A stretch of DNA of 64,000 nt from the NCBI RefSeq assembly GCF_900089585.1, contig NZ_FLRH01000003.1, forward strand, positions 186,001-250,000, read 5' to 3'. The DNA is from Micromonospora sediminicola. Its GTDB lineage: Bacteria > Actinomycetota > Actinomycetes > Mycobacteriales > Micromonosporaceae. A program made the position numbers and the translations under genes. Each line of letters opens with the position of its first letter. Position 1 is the stretch's first letter. The notes beneath the pieces were generated by a model that searched no databases, had not been told where the DNA came from, and saw only the letters and a program-made list of their open reading frames with translations. Positions 1 to 7,441 of this stretch are shown here, one piece after another.

Positions 1-847
1 GCGCCCACTCCTCCGAGGCGAGCAGCACGGTCGACGCGCCGTCGGTGAGCGGGGACGAGTTGCCGGCGGTCATGGTGGCCCGCTCGGCGTCCGGGCCCTT
101 GGCGCCGAAGACCGGCTTGAGCGAGCCGAGCTTCTCCGCGCTGGTGTCCGCGCGGAGGTTCTGGTCGCGGGTCAACCCCAGGTAGGGGGTCATCAGGTCG
201 TCGAAGAACCCCTTGTCGTACGCGGCCGCGAGCCGCTGGTGCGACCGGAGCGCCAACTCGTCCTGGGCGGCCCGGTCGATGTTCCAGCGCAGCGCCGTGC
301 GGGCGGCGTGCTCACCCATGGACAGCCCGGTACGCGGCTCGGCGTTGCGCGGGATCTCCGGCTTGAACGGCTGGAGCGGGCGCAGCTTCGCCGCGATCCT
401 GAGCCGTTCGCCGAGGGTCCGGGCCGAGTTGAGCTGGATCAGCGTGCGGCGCATGTCCTCGTTGACCGCGAGCGGCGCGTCGGAGGTGGTGTCGACGCCA
501 CCGGCGATGCCGGCGTCGATCTGCCCGAGGGCGATCTTGTTGGCGACCAGGATGGCGGCCTCCAGTCCGGTGCCGCAGGCCTGCTGGACGTCGTACGCCG
601 GGGTGTGCGGGTCGAGGCGGGAGCCGAGCACCACCTCCCGGGTGAGGTTGAAGTCCCGGGAGTGCTTGAGCACCGCGCCGGCCACCACCTCGCCGAGCCG
701 TTCGCCGGCCAGCCCGAACCGGGCGACCAGCCCGTCGAGCGCCGCGCCCAGCATGTCCGCGTTCGACGCGTGCGCGTAGCGCGAGTTGGACCGGGCGAAG
801 GGGATGCGGTTGCCGCCGATCACCGCGACCCGCCGGACACTCTGCAC
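1..847 (-). CDS. fadA2: Acetyl-CoA C-acyltransferase (thiolase), 3' end beyond window
   Basis: Thiolase cleaving or condensing 3-ketoacyl-CoA in fatty-acid metabolism. The 282 visible residues cover the N-terminal half. The nucleophilic cysteine is at about residue 91 in the motif QQACGTGLEA, and GGVDTTSDAP and MTAGNSSPLTDGAS follow. The C-terminal domain with the second catalytic Cys/His runs off the left edge. I chose the GTG start because GGAGG lies 6 nt upstream. The gene is divergent from fabG. The order thiolase / fabG / MaoC hydratase matches M. tuberculosis fadA2-fabG4-htdX (Rv0243-Rv0241c), which is why I use that symbol. The family is certain; the exact substrate chain length is not visible. 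Confidence 0.9.
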   Translation of the reverse strand, partial: MQSVRRVAVIGGNRIPFARSNSRYAHASNADMLGAALDGLVARFGLAGERLGEVVAGAVLKHSRDFNLTREVVLGSRLDPHTPAYDVQQACGTGLEAAILVANKIALGQIDAGIAGGVDTTSDAPLAVNEDMRRTLIQLNSARTLGERLRIAAKLRPLQPFKPEIPRNAEPRTGLSMGEHAARTALRWNIDRAAQDELALRSHQRLAAAYDKGFFDDLMTPYLGLTRDQNLRADTSAEKLGSLKPVFGAKGPDAERATMTAGNSSPLTDGASTVLLASEEWA

Positions 848-867
848 GATCGGCCTCCTCGAAGCTG

Positions 868-895
868 TTGCCCGAACCCTACTCGCCAGTAGGCT
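868..895 (+). promoter_or_regulatory. Probable leaderless promoter of fabG
   Basis: A -35-like TTGCCC (868-873) is followed after 16 nt by a -10 TAGGCT (890-895). The ATG is only 6 nt further on, which predicts transcription starting at the start codon with no leader. An inverted repeat overlaps the -10 and is listed separately. Confidence 0.5.
878..893. promoter_or_regulatory. Inverted repeat over fabG -10, candidate repressor operator
   Basis: CCTACT-CGCC-AGTAGG is a perfect 6-bp inverted repeat with a 4-nt centre in the gap between the divergent thiolase and fabG genes. Its position over the -10 box would suit a TetR-type repressor of fatty-acid genes. A related sequence lies before the SCP2/acyl-CoA dehydrogenase operon. 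The regulator is inferred. Confidence 0.4.
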
Positions 896-901
896 ACGCC
901 T

Positions 902-2257
902 ATGACCGACAGGTACGCGAGCTTCGTCCAGACGGGGGCCGGTCGCGCGCTGGTCAAGCGCCTCGGGCTGCCCGACCCGCCCCGACTGCGCCGGCACACG
1001 CCGGGCGACCCGCTCGTTCCCGGGCCGGTCCTGCTCGGCTCCTCGACCGGCGGCCGGCTCGCCGAGCCGGCCGGCAAGATCCTGGCCGCCGCCGGGGTCG
1101 AGCTGACCGACCCGGCCGCCACCACCGCCGACAGCCGTTTCGCCGCCCTGGTGTACGACGCCAGCGGCATCACCGACTCCGCCGAGCTGCGCCAGCTCTA
1201 CGACTTCTTCCACCCGCAGGCCCGATCGGTGCTGCCCAGCGGCCGGGTGATCGTGCTGGGCACGCCGCCGGACGAGTGCGGCTCACCCCGGGAGGCGACC
1301 GCCCAGCGCGCCCTGGAAGGGCTGACCCGCAGCATCGGCAAGGAGTTCGGCCGGGGTGTCACCGCCCAGCTCGTGTACGTCACCCGCGACGGCGACGCCG
1401 GCACCCCGGTGAGCCTGGAGTCCACCCTGCGCTTCCTGCTCTCCGGCCGCTCCGCGTACGTCTCGGGCCAGGTGATCCGGGTCGGCGCCGGCGCCGCCGC
1501 CGCGCCGGCCGACTGGAATCGGCCGCTGGACGGGCAGGTCGTGCTGGTCACCGGCGCGGCCCGGGGCATCGGCGCGGCGCTGGCGACGGTGCTCGCCCGG
1601 GACGGCGCGCAGGTGGTGGCGCTGGACATCCCGGCGGCCGGCGACGAACTGGCGGCGGTGGCCAACGGAATCGGCGGCAGCGCGGTGCAGCTCGACCTGA
1701 CCGCGCCGGACGCGCCGGCCCGGCTGGCCGAGCACCTGGCGTCCCGGCACGGCCGGGTCGACGTGGTGGTGCACAACGCCGGTATCACCCGGGACAAGAC
1801 GCTCGGCCGGATGGACGCCGACCGGTGGGACTCGGTGATCGACGTGAACCTGTCCAGCCAGGAGCGGATCAACGACGTGCTGCTGGAGCGCGACCTGATC
1901 CCGGCCGGCGGCCGGATCGTGTCGGTCTCCTCGATCGCCGGGATCGCCGGCAACCGGGGGCAGACCAACTACGCGACCAGCAAGGCCGGCGTGATCGGCC
2001 TGGTCGACTCGCTCTCCCCGGTGCTGCGCGAGCGCGGGATCAGCCTGAACGCGGTCGCGCCCGGGTTCATCGAGACCCGGTTGACCGCGCGCATCCCGCT
2101 GATGATCCGCGAGGCGGGGCGGCGGATGAACAGCCTGGCCCAGGGCGGCCTGCCGGTGGACGTGGCCGAGACGATCGGCTGGCTCTCCTGGCCGGCGACC
2201 GGCGCGGTCAGCGGCAACGTGGTCCGGGTCTGCGGCCAGAGCCTGCTGGGGGCGTGA
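902..2257 (+). CDS. fabG: High-molecular-weight 3-oxoacyl-ACP/CoA reductase (SDR)
   Basis: A 451-aa SDR reducing 3-oxoacyl thioesters with NAD(P)H. It is about 200 residues longer than ordinary FabG. Residues 1-200 form a degenerate Rossmann-like domain. Residues 207-451 are a classical SDR with TGAARGIG (217-224), NAG (292-294), N316, S344 and Y357xxxK361. This two-domain architecture is that of mycobacterial FabG4 (HMwFabG). The stop overlaps the ATG of the MaoC gene by one base (TGATG), so the two are translationally coupled and probably supply successive reductase and dehydratase steps. Transcription is probably leaderless. Confidence 0.93.
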   Translation: MTDRYASFVQTGAGRALVKRLGLPDPPRLRRHTPGDPLVPGPVLLGSSTGGRLAEPAGKILAAAGVELTDPAATTADSRFAALVYDASGITDSAELRQLYDFFHPQARSVLPSGRVIVLGTPPDECGSPREATAQRALEGLTRSIGKEFGRGVTAQLVYVTRDGDAGTPVSLESTLRFLLSGRSAYVSGQVIRVGAGAAAAPADWNRPLDGQVVLVTGAARGIGAALATVLARDGAQVVALDIPAAGDELAAVANGIGGSAVQLDLTAPDAPARLAEHLASRHGRVDVVVHNAGITRDKTLGRMDADRWDSVIDVNLSSQERINDVLLERDLIPAGGRIVSVSSIAGIAGNRGQTNYATSKAGVIGLVDSLSPVLRERGISLNAVAPGFIETRLTARIPLMIREAGRRMNSLAQGGLPVDVAETIGWLSWPATGAVSGNVVRVCGQSLLGA

Positions 2258-3387
2258 TGGCGTCCCGCGACCACGAGCCCGACGACCTCACCCTGCACGA
2301 CCTGATCGAGGGCCCCACCCAGGACCTCACCTCCGCCCGGTCGGCCCTGGCCGCGCGCACTCCCCAGGCCGAGGCGACCCAGGACCTCTCCGCACTCGTC
2401 CCACCCCGCCCCGTCGATCATGAGGTTGACGGCACTTCCGGAGATCCACAACGCCGCCAACTTCATGATCGACCGGGTGGGAGCCCGGGTGGGAGCCCGG
2501 GTGGGAGCCCGGGTGGGGGGCAGGGGGAGCGGGCGCGTGTCGAGCTGGGGCGGCTGCCGGGGGCGGGGGCGCTCTATCGGCGGGCCCTGCTGGGGGCGCT
2601 GCCCGGCACGGGTCGTCGGCGGGGGCGAAAGCTGCCCGCTCTGGAGCTGAGTGTGGCCGGGGTGACGGTGGACCGGGCGCACCTGGCCGACTACGACCGG
2701 GTCTGCGGTTTCCGGCTGGCCGACCGGCTGCCGGCGACGTACCTGCACGTGCTCGGGTTTCCGCTGTCACTGCGGCTGATGACCGCCGCCGACTTCCCGA
2801 TCCCGCTCACCGGCGTGGTGCACGTGGCCAACCGGATCACCGTGGCCCGCCCCGTCCGGGTGGGCGAGAGCGTCGACTTCCGCACGTACGCGGAGAACCT
2901 GCGCCCGCACGAACGCGGCCGGCAGCTCGACGTGGTGCTGGTCGGCTCGGTCGACGGCGAGGAGGTGTGGCGGGGGGTGTCGACGTACCTCGGGAAGGAG
3001 CGCGCGGCCGGCGGCGGCCCGCGGCGCGACCGGGGCGACCGGCCCGCGCCGCCGGCCTTCTCCGCGCAGTGGCGGGTGACGCCCCGGGTCGGCACGGACT
3101 ACGCGCGCGTCTCCGGCGATCACAACCCGATCCACACCTCGAAGCTGGGCGCGCGACTGTTCGGTTTCCCGCGTCCGATCGCGCACGGCATGTGGAGCAA
3201 GGCCCGCTGCCTGGCGGCGTTGGAGAGTCGGCTGCCCGACGCGTACACCGTGGATGTGGCGTTCAAGCTGCCGGTGCCGCTGCCGTCCACTGTGGCGTTC
3301 GGTGCGACCGCCGGCGGCGCGGGCTGGGACTTCGGGCTGCACGGCGCACGGGACGGACGGCCGCACCTGGTCGGCACCGTCCGCTGA
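2257..3387 (+). CDS. htdX: MaoC-like (R)-hydratase, HtdX type, with repeat-derived N-terminal linker
   Basis: Double hot-dog enoyl/3-hydroxyacyl thioester dehydratase, 376 aa as called. The C-terminal hot dog has the hydratase-2 motif with D288 and H293 in SGDHNPIH, followed by GFPRPIAHGMW. The start ATG overlaps the fabG stop, and the order matches fabG4-htdX. HtdX-type proteins are usually near 280-290 aa. The excess here is an N-terminal segment (about residues 1-95) that includes a family-B inverted repeat (residues 53-72) and three GGSP units from a 12-bp tandem repeat (residues 74-88). That stretch is unlikely to fold. No convincing internal start with a ribosome site was found, so I keep the coupled start. 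A terminator hairpin follows the stop. Confidence 0.85.
   Translation: MASRDHEPDDLTLHDLIEGPTQDLTSARSALAARTPQAEATQDLSALVPPRPVDHEVDGTSGDPQRRQLHDRPGGSPGGSPGGSPGGGQGERARVELGRLPGAGALYRRALLGALPGTGRRRGRKLPALELSVAGVTVDRAHLADYDRVCGFRLADRLPATYLHVLGFPLSLRLMTAADFPIPLTGVVHVANRITVARPVRVGESVDFRTYAENLRPHERGRQLDVVLVGSVDGEEVWRGVSTYLGKERAAGGGPRRDRGDRPAPPAFSAQWRVTPRVGTDYARVSGDHNPIHTSKLGARLFGFPRPIAHGMWSKARCLAALESRLPDAYTVDVAFKLPVPLPSTVAFGATAGGAGWDFGLHGARDGRPHLVGTVR
2413..2473. repeat. Family-B interspersed inverted repeat, copy 1 (inside MaoC gene)
   Basis: Arms of 21 bp at 2413-2433 and 2453-2473, beginning GTCGATCATGA and ending TCATGATCGAC, with a 19-nt spacer containing GAGATC. The arms pair at 19 of 21 positions. 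It is read through in frame by the MaoC gene. Confidence 0.9.
2475..2520 (+). repeat. 12-bp tandem repeat, GGGTGGGAGCCC x3 plus partial
   Basis: Three perfect copies (2475-2486, 2487-2498, 2499-2510) and a degenerate fourth lie immediately after family-B copy 1. They encode Gly-Gly-Ser-Pro units in the MaoC protein. The 12-bp period keeps frame, so copy number can vary without breaking the gene. Confidence 0.9.
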
Positions 3388-3388
3388 G

Positions 3389-3418
3389 GAAAGAGGGGGC
3401 TTGTCGGCCCCCTCTTTC
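3389..3418 (+). terminator. Terminator hairpin after MaoC gene
   Basis: Perfect 12-bp arms GAAAGAGGGGGC and GCCCCCTCTTTC around a 6-nt loop, starting 2 nt past the stop codon. Confidence 0.8.
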
Positions 3419-3427
3419 GTGCGCTAC

Positions 3428-3454
3428 GTTGTTCTCAGATTGAGTTGTTCTCAA
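3428..3454 (+). promoter_or_regulatory. Direct and inverted repeats upstream of Nudix regulator, candidate operator
   Basis: GTTGTTCTCA occurs twice (3428-3437, 3444-3453) with a 16-bp period. The second copy is also part of the inverted repeat TTGAG-TTGTT-CTCAA (3440-3454). It lies 19 nt before the gene for a Nudix/winged-helix protein. Such proteins (NrtR family) often bind their own promoter, so autoregulation is the natural hypothesis. Confidence 0.45.
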
Positions 3455-3472
3455 CCCGAGAGAGTGAGCGCC

Positions 3473-4225
3473 GTGAACGAGCAGGACTTCCTCGCCGGAT
3501 ACGACCCCCGGGACTACCCGGCGGTCGCGGTCACCGTCGACGTGGTCGCGCTGACCATCCGCGAGGGCGCGCTGCACCTGCTGCTGATCCGGCGCGGCGC
3601 GCCGCCGTACGCGGGGCACTGGGCGCTGCCCGGCGGCTTCGTCCACCCGGACGAGGACCTCACCGCCGGCGCCCGGCGCGAGCTGGCCGAGGAGACCGGG
3701 CTCGGCGGCGACCGGCTGCGCCGGGTGCACCTGGAACAGCTCGGCAGCTACGGCGCCCCCGACCGCGACCCCCGCATGCGGGTGGTGTCGATCGCCCACC
3801 TGGCGTTCGCCCCCGACCTGCCCGACCCGGTGGCCGACACCGACGCCGACGAGGCGAGCTGGCTGCCGGTCACCGCGCTGACCAGCCGACAGCTCGCCTT
3901 CGACCACGGCCGGATCATCGACGACGGGCTGGAGCGGGCCCGGTCCAAGCTGGAGTACACGCCGCTGGCCACCCGCTTCCTCGCCCCCGAGTTCACGATC
4001 ACCGAGCTGCGCGCGGTCTACGAGACGGTCTGGGGCCACCCGCTGCACGCCGGCAACTTCCACCGCAAGGTGCTCTCCGTGCCCGGCTTCGTGGAGAGCA
4101 CCGGCGCCAGCACCGAACGCGGCGGCGCGCGCGGCGGCCCTCGCGCCAAGCTCTACCGCGCCGGCGACGCCCGGCTGCTCCACCCGGCGCTGCTGCGCCC
4201 CGCCCGGGAGGAGACGGTGCGATGA
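3473..4225 (+). CDS. NrtR-type Nudix hydrolase/winged-helix regulator
   Basis: A 250-aa protein with an N-terminal Nudix domain and a C-terminal winged helix (from about FLAPEFTITELRAVYETVWG onward). This is the architecture of NrtR regulators, which sense ADP-ribose or related nucleotides. The Nudix box is complete (G-x5-E-x7-REL-x-EE-x-GL, near residues 50-72), so unlike some NrtR proteins it may retain hydrolase activity. I chose GTG 3473, with a purine-rich GAGAGAG about 8 nt upstream; an in-frame GTG at 3464 is equally possible. It heads a four-gene coupled operon and overlaps the next gene by 4 nt. Regulation of this operon is inferred from family and context. Confidence 0.8.
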   Translation: MNEQDFLAGYDPRDYPAVAVTVDVVALTIREGALHLLLIRRGAPPYAGHWALPGGFVHPDEDLTAGARRELAEETGLGGDRLRRVHLEQLGSYGAPDRDPRMRVVSIAHLAFAPDLPDPVADTDADEASWLPVTALTSRQLAFDHGRIIDDGLERARSKLEYTPLATRFLAPEFTITELRAVYETVWGHPLHAGNFHRKVLSVPGFVESTGASTERGGARGGPRAKLYRAGDARLLHPALLRPAREETVR

Positions 4226-5199
4226 CCACCGAGGAGGCGATCCGGCTGGTCACCGCCGCCCGCAGTCACGCCGACCTGTTCGGCGCCGAGGCGCCGGCCC
4301 GTCGCTACCGGGAGCTGGTCGGCGCGCTGCACCCCGACCGGCTGGGCGCGGCCGACCCCCGGGTCCGCGCCGCCGCCACCGCCGCCCTGACCACGGTCAC
4401 CACCCGCTGGCGCAACCCCGAGGCGCACGCCGGCGACATCGCCACCCTGCACCGCAAGGAAGGGCCCCTTCTTAACGCCTCCGGTAGAGGAGGGGCCCCT
4501 TCTTGTCACCTGATCAAGGTGCCCCGGCACCCCGGCGACAACGACCTGATGGCGCGCGAGGCGCGGGCGTTGCGGCGGATCGCCGAGCGCGGCGACGCAC
4601 GCCACCTGGCCTACGTGCCCCGGCTGGTCGACTCCTACCCGGTGCGTGACCCGTCGACCGGAGCGGAACGGCTGGTCAACGTGCTGGCCACCCCGCCCGG
4701 GCTGCACAGCCTGGAGGACGTGCGCCGGGCGTACCCGGACGGGGTCGACCCGCGCGACGCGGCCTGGATGTGGCGGCGGCTGCTCGTGGCGCTCGGCCTG
4801 GCCCACCGGGCCGGCGTGGTGCACGGCGCGGTGCTGCCCCGGCACGTGCTGATCGAGCCGGACGCGCACGGCGTGGTGCTCGTGGACTGGTGTTTCTCGG
4901 CCGAGCCGGGCGGGCTCGTGCCGGCGCTGGTGCCCGGCCAGGAGGACTGGTATCCGCCGGAGGTCGCCGCGAAGCGGCAGTGCGGTCCGGGCACCGACAT
5001 CGCGCTGGCCACCCGCTGCATGACCTGGCTGATGGGCGACCGCGCCCCGCACGAGCTGCGCGCCTTCGCCGACGGCTGCCGGCAGCCCACGCCGTCCGCC
5101 CGACCCGACGACGCCTGGCGGCTGCTGCGCGAACTGGACGAGGTGCTGCACCGGCTCTACGGGCCGCGCACCTTCCGACCCTTCACCCTCAACCCCTAG
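4222..5199 (+). CDS. J-domain-like / pseudokinase fusion protein
   Basis: A 325-aa protein that I do not recognise as a named family. Residues about 1-65 resemble a J domain, with HPD at 37-39. Residues about 70-325 resemble a protein kinase fold: a lysine in the VAIK position (K99), a helix-C-like glutamate (E113), HGA at 201-203 where active kinases have HRD, DWC at 222-224 in place of DFG, YPPEV (244-248) like the APE motif, and a conserved GTD (257-259). Loss of the catalytic-loop Asp points to a pseudokinase that may bind nucleotide or a partner. Residues 79-95 are encoded by a family-A repeat inserted in frame just before the K99 strand, so the glycine loop may be altered. Overlaps its neighbour by ATGA. 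Confidence 0.7.
   Translation: MTTEEAIRLVTAARSHADLFGAEAPARRYRELVGALHPDRLGAADPRVRAAATAALTTVTTRWRNPEAHAGDIATLHRKEGPLLNASGRGGAPSCHLIKVPRHPGDNDLMAREARALRRIAERGDARHLAYVPRLVDSYPVRDPSTGAERLVNVLATPPGLHSLEDVRRAYPDGVDPRDAAWMWRRLLVALGLAHRAGVVHGAVLPRHVLIEPDAHGVVLVDWCFSAEPGGLVPALVPGQEDWYPPEVAAKRQCGPGTDIALATRCMTWLMGDRAPHELRAFADGCRQPTPSARPDDAWRLLRELDEVLHRLYGPRTFRPFTLNP
4457..4507 (+). repeat. Family-A interspersed repeat, copy 1 (inside pseudokinase gene)
   Basis: A 20-bp unit (4457-4476), 11-nt spacer GCCTCCGGTAG and second 20-bp unit (4488-4507), the unit being AGGAAGGGCCCCTTCTTAAC and a variant. At 51 bp it adds 17 codons without a frameshift. Confidence 0.9.
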
Positions 5200-5209
5200 G
5201 GAGGCTGCC

Positions 5210-6169
5210 ATGGGCAGTGGAATCTGGTCCACCGACGTGTACGACGCCGCCGACCGTTACCGGCGCCGCACCGGCAGGAGTGCGTTCTCGTACAGCGACA
5301 GCGGCGCCCGCACGGTGCACCCGGCGCTCGACCCGCGCGACGCGGCGCGGGAGAGCCGCGACTCGGCCGAGCACCCGCGGTCGACGCCGATCGCCGTGCT
5401 GTTCGACGTCACCGGCTCGATGGGCCACGTGCCCCGGGTGTTGCAGAGCAAGCTGCCGCAGCTGCTCGGCCTGCTGCTGCGCCAGGGGTACGCGAAGGAC
5501 CCGCAGGTCATGTTCGGCGCGATCGGCGACGCCACGTGCGACCGGGTGCCGTTGCAGGTCGGGCAGTTCGAGTCCGACAACCGGATGGACGACGACCTCG
5601 GCCGGATCGTGCTTGAGGGCGGCGGGGGTGGCCAGATGATGGAGTCGTACGAGCTGGCGCTCTATTTCATGGCCCGGCACACGGCCACCGACAGCTGGGA
5701 GAAGCGTGGCCGGCGCGGCTACCTGTTCATCATCGGCGACGAGTTGGCGTACCCCCGGGCGAAGGCCGGCGAGGTGGCTCGGCTGATCGGCGACGACCTG
5801 CGCGAGGACGTGCCGGTCCGGCAGATCGTGGACGAGGTGACCGCCCGCTGGGACACCTACTACCTGCTTCCCGCCGGCAGCCACTACGCCGGAAACCGCA
5901 AGGTGCTCGACTTCTGGCGCGGCCTGCTCGGGCAGAACGCGGTCGAGCTGGACGACCTGGACGCGGTCTGCGAGACGATCGCGCTCACCGTCGGCCTCGG
6001 CGAGCAGGCCATCGACCTGGACGACGGGCTGCGCGACCTGGACCGGGCCGGCTCGACCGCCACCCGCACGGTCTCCCGGGCGCTGGCCCGGCTCGGCTCC
6101 GGCCGACGGGCGGTGGCCACGCTGCCGTTCACCCCGACCGACGGTGGAAGCGGGGTCACCCGGCTGTGA
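5210..6169 (+). CDS. vWA-domain protein of the Nudix operon
   Basis: A 319-aa soluble protein with no signal peptide or membrane segment. A von Willebrand A-like domain starts near residue 60. The metal-binding motif is D66-V-T-G-S70-M in place of the usual DxSxS. A second acidic cluster follows in YLFIIGDELAY, a likely MIDAS aspartate. I cannot name a family beyond vWA. GGGAGG lies 5 nt before the ATG. The gene sits 10 nt after the J/pseudokinase gene, and its TGA overlaps the GTG of the PurA-like gene by 4 nt. The vWA domain may scaffold or recognise the product of a neighbouring gene. Confidence 0.75.
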   Translation: MGSGIWSTDVYDAADRYRRRTGRSAFSYSDSGARTVHPALDPRDAARESRDSAEHPRSTPIAVLFDVTGSMGHVPRVLQSKLPQLLGLLLRQGYAKDPQVMFGAIGDATCDRVPLQVGQFESDNRMDDDLGRIVLEGGGGGQMMESYELALYFMARHTATDSWEKRGRRGYLFIIGDELAYPRAKAGEVARLIGDDLREDVPVRQIVDEVTARWDTYYLLPAGSHYAGNRKVLDFWRGLLGQNAVELDDLDAVCETIALTVGLGEQAIDLDDGLRDLDRAGSTATRTVSRALARLGSGRRAVATLPFTPTDGGSGVTRL

Positions 6170-7425
6170 ACCACGTGACGGTGGTCGACCTCGGCTACGG
6201 CGACGCCGGCAAGGGCACGGTCGTCGACCTGCTCTGCGCCACCCGGCCGGTGCACACGGTGGTCCGGTTCAACGGGGGCGCGCAGGCGGCGCACAACGTC
6301 GTCCTGCGCGACGGGCGGGCGCACACGTTCGCCCAGTTCGGGGCCGGCACGTTCCGCCCCGGCGTACGGACCCACCTGGCCCGGCACGTCGTGGTGGACC
6401 CGCTGGCGCTGGCCGCCGAGGCCGACCACCTCGCGGCGGTCGGTGTGCCCGACGCGCTCGACCGGCTGACCGTGGACGGGGAGGCGCTGCTGGCCACCCC
6501 GTACCACCGGGCCGCCAACCGGGCCCGGGAGATCGCCCGGGGAGCCGACCGGCACGGCTCCTGCGGGCTCGGGGTGGGCGAGGCGGTCGCGTACGGCCTC
6601 GCCCACCCCGACGAGGCGCCCCGGGTGGCGGACTGCCGCCACCCGGCGGTGCTGCGTCGGCGGCTGGCCGCGCTGCGCGACCGGCTCATCGCCGAGCTGG
6701 GGCCGCTGGACGCGCCGCCGGTGGACGACTGCCTGCCCGCGTACGCCGCGTTCGCCGACCGGGTGGCGATCGTCGACCGGAGCTGGCTCGCCGGGGCGCT
6801 GCGCGAGGGCACCTGCGTGTTCGAGGGCGCGCAGGGGGTGCTGCTGGACGAGTGGCACGGATTCCACCCGTACACCACATGGAGCACCACGACGTTCGCC
6901 AACGCGGAGACGCTGCTCGCCGAGGCGGGGATGGCCGGCACCGCGCAGCGGCTCGGGGTGCTGCGGGTGACCACCACCCGGCACGGCCCGGGCCCGCTGG
7001 TCACGGAGGACCCGGCGCTGCCGTTCACCGACCCGCGCAATCCGACCAACCCGTGGCAGGGCCGGTTCCGGTTCGGGCACTTCGACGCGGTCGCCCACCG
7101 GTACGCCCTCGACGTGGCCGGCGGCGTGGACGGGCTGGCGCTGACCCACCTCGACCTGGCCGGACCCGAGCTGCGGATCTGCCGCCGCTACGAGGGGGTC
7201 GACCGGCTCGTCCCCGGGCCGGCCGGTGACCTGGGACGGCAGGCGGCGTTGACGGCCCGGCTGATGCGGGCCCGGCCGGTGTTGGACGAGGCGCCGGACG
7301 ACTGGCCGGCGGCCGTCTCGGAGGCGCTCGGCGCGCCCGTGGTGCTCACCTCGCACGGCCCCACCGCCGAGGAGAAGGAAGGGGCCCTTGTTAACGCCTT
7401 TTGTATAGGAAGGGCCCCCGCTTAA
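6166..7425 (+). CDS. Divergent adenylosuccinate synthetase-like (PurA-like) protein
   Basis: A 419-aa paralogue of PurA; the canonical purA is also in this window. PurA normally joins IMP and aspartate using GTP. Kept here: the phosphate loop with catalytic Asp (GD13AGKG), the His that acts with it (H43, in AAHN), EGAQ (220-223), an Arg-Gly-x-Gly-Pro aspartate-loop-like segment (TTTRHGPGP, 269-277), and TxLD (327-330), the guanine motif with Lys replaced by His. Changed: the IMP-contacting TTGRGIGP segment is GSCGLGVGE here. It probably ligates a different nucleotide or amino donor. The last 17 codons and the stop come from a family-A repeat. GTG start overlaps the vWA stop. Confidence 0.75.
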   Translation: MNHVTVVDLGYGDAGKGTVVDLLCATRPVHTVVRFNGGAQAAHNVVLRDGRAHTFAQFGAGTFRPGVRTHLARHVVVDPLALAAEADHLAAVGVPDALDRLTVDGEALLATPYHRAANRAREIARGADRHGSCGLGVGEAVAYGLAHPDEAPRVADCRHPAVLRRRLAALRDRLIAELGPLDAPPVDDCLPAYAAFADRVAIVDRSWLAGALREGTCVFEGAQGVLLDEWHGFHPYTTWSTTTFANAETLLAEAGMAGTAQRLGVLRVTTTRHGPGPLVTEDPALPFTDPRNPTNPWQGRFRFGHFDAVAHRYALDVAGGVDGLALTHLDLAGPELRICRRYEGVDRLVPGPAGDLGRQAALTARLMRARPVLDEAPDDWPAAVSEALGAPVVLTSHGPTAEEKEGALVNAFCIGRAPA

Positions 7426-7426
7426 C
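7376..7426 (+). repeat. Family-A interspersed repeat, copy 2 (3' end of PurA-like gene)
   Basis: Units at 7376-7395 and 7407-7426 with an 11-nt spacer. The TTAA of the second unit supplies the stop codon of the PurA-like gene, so its C-terminal 16 residues are repeat-derived. Confidence 0.9.
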
Positions 7427-7441
7427 ACCGCAGCGCCGAGC

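Noticed and set aside
868..3387. One 839-residue open frame spanning fabG and MaoC
   Set aside because: Its first half is out of frame with fabG and arginine/proline-rich; only the part from 2257 on is real.
6166..7425. PurZ-type enzyme (2-aminoadenine synthesis)
   Set aside because: The PurA catalytic Asp is kept, and there is no phage context or DatZ/MazZ gene nearby.
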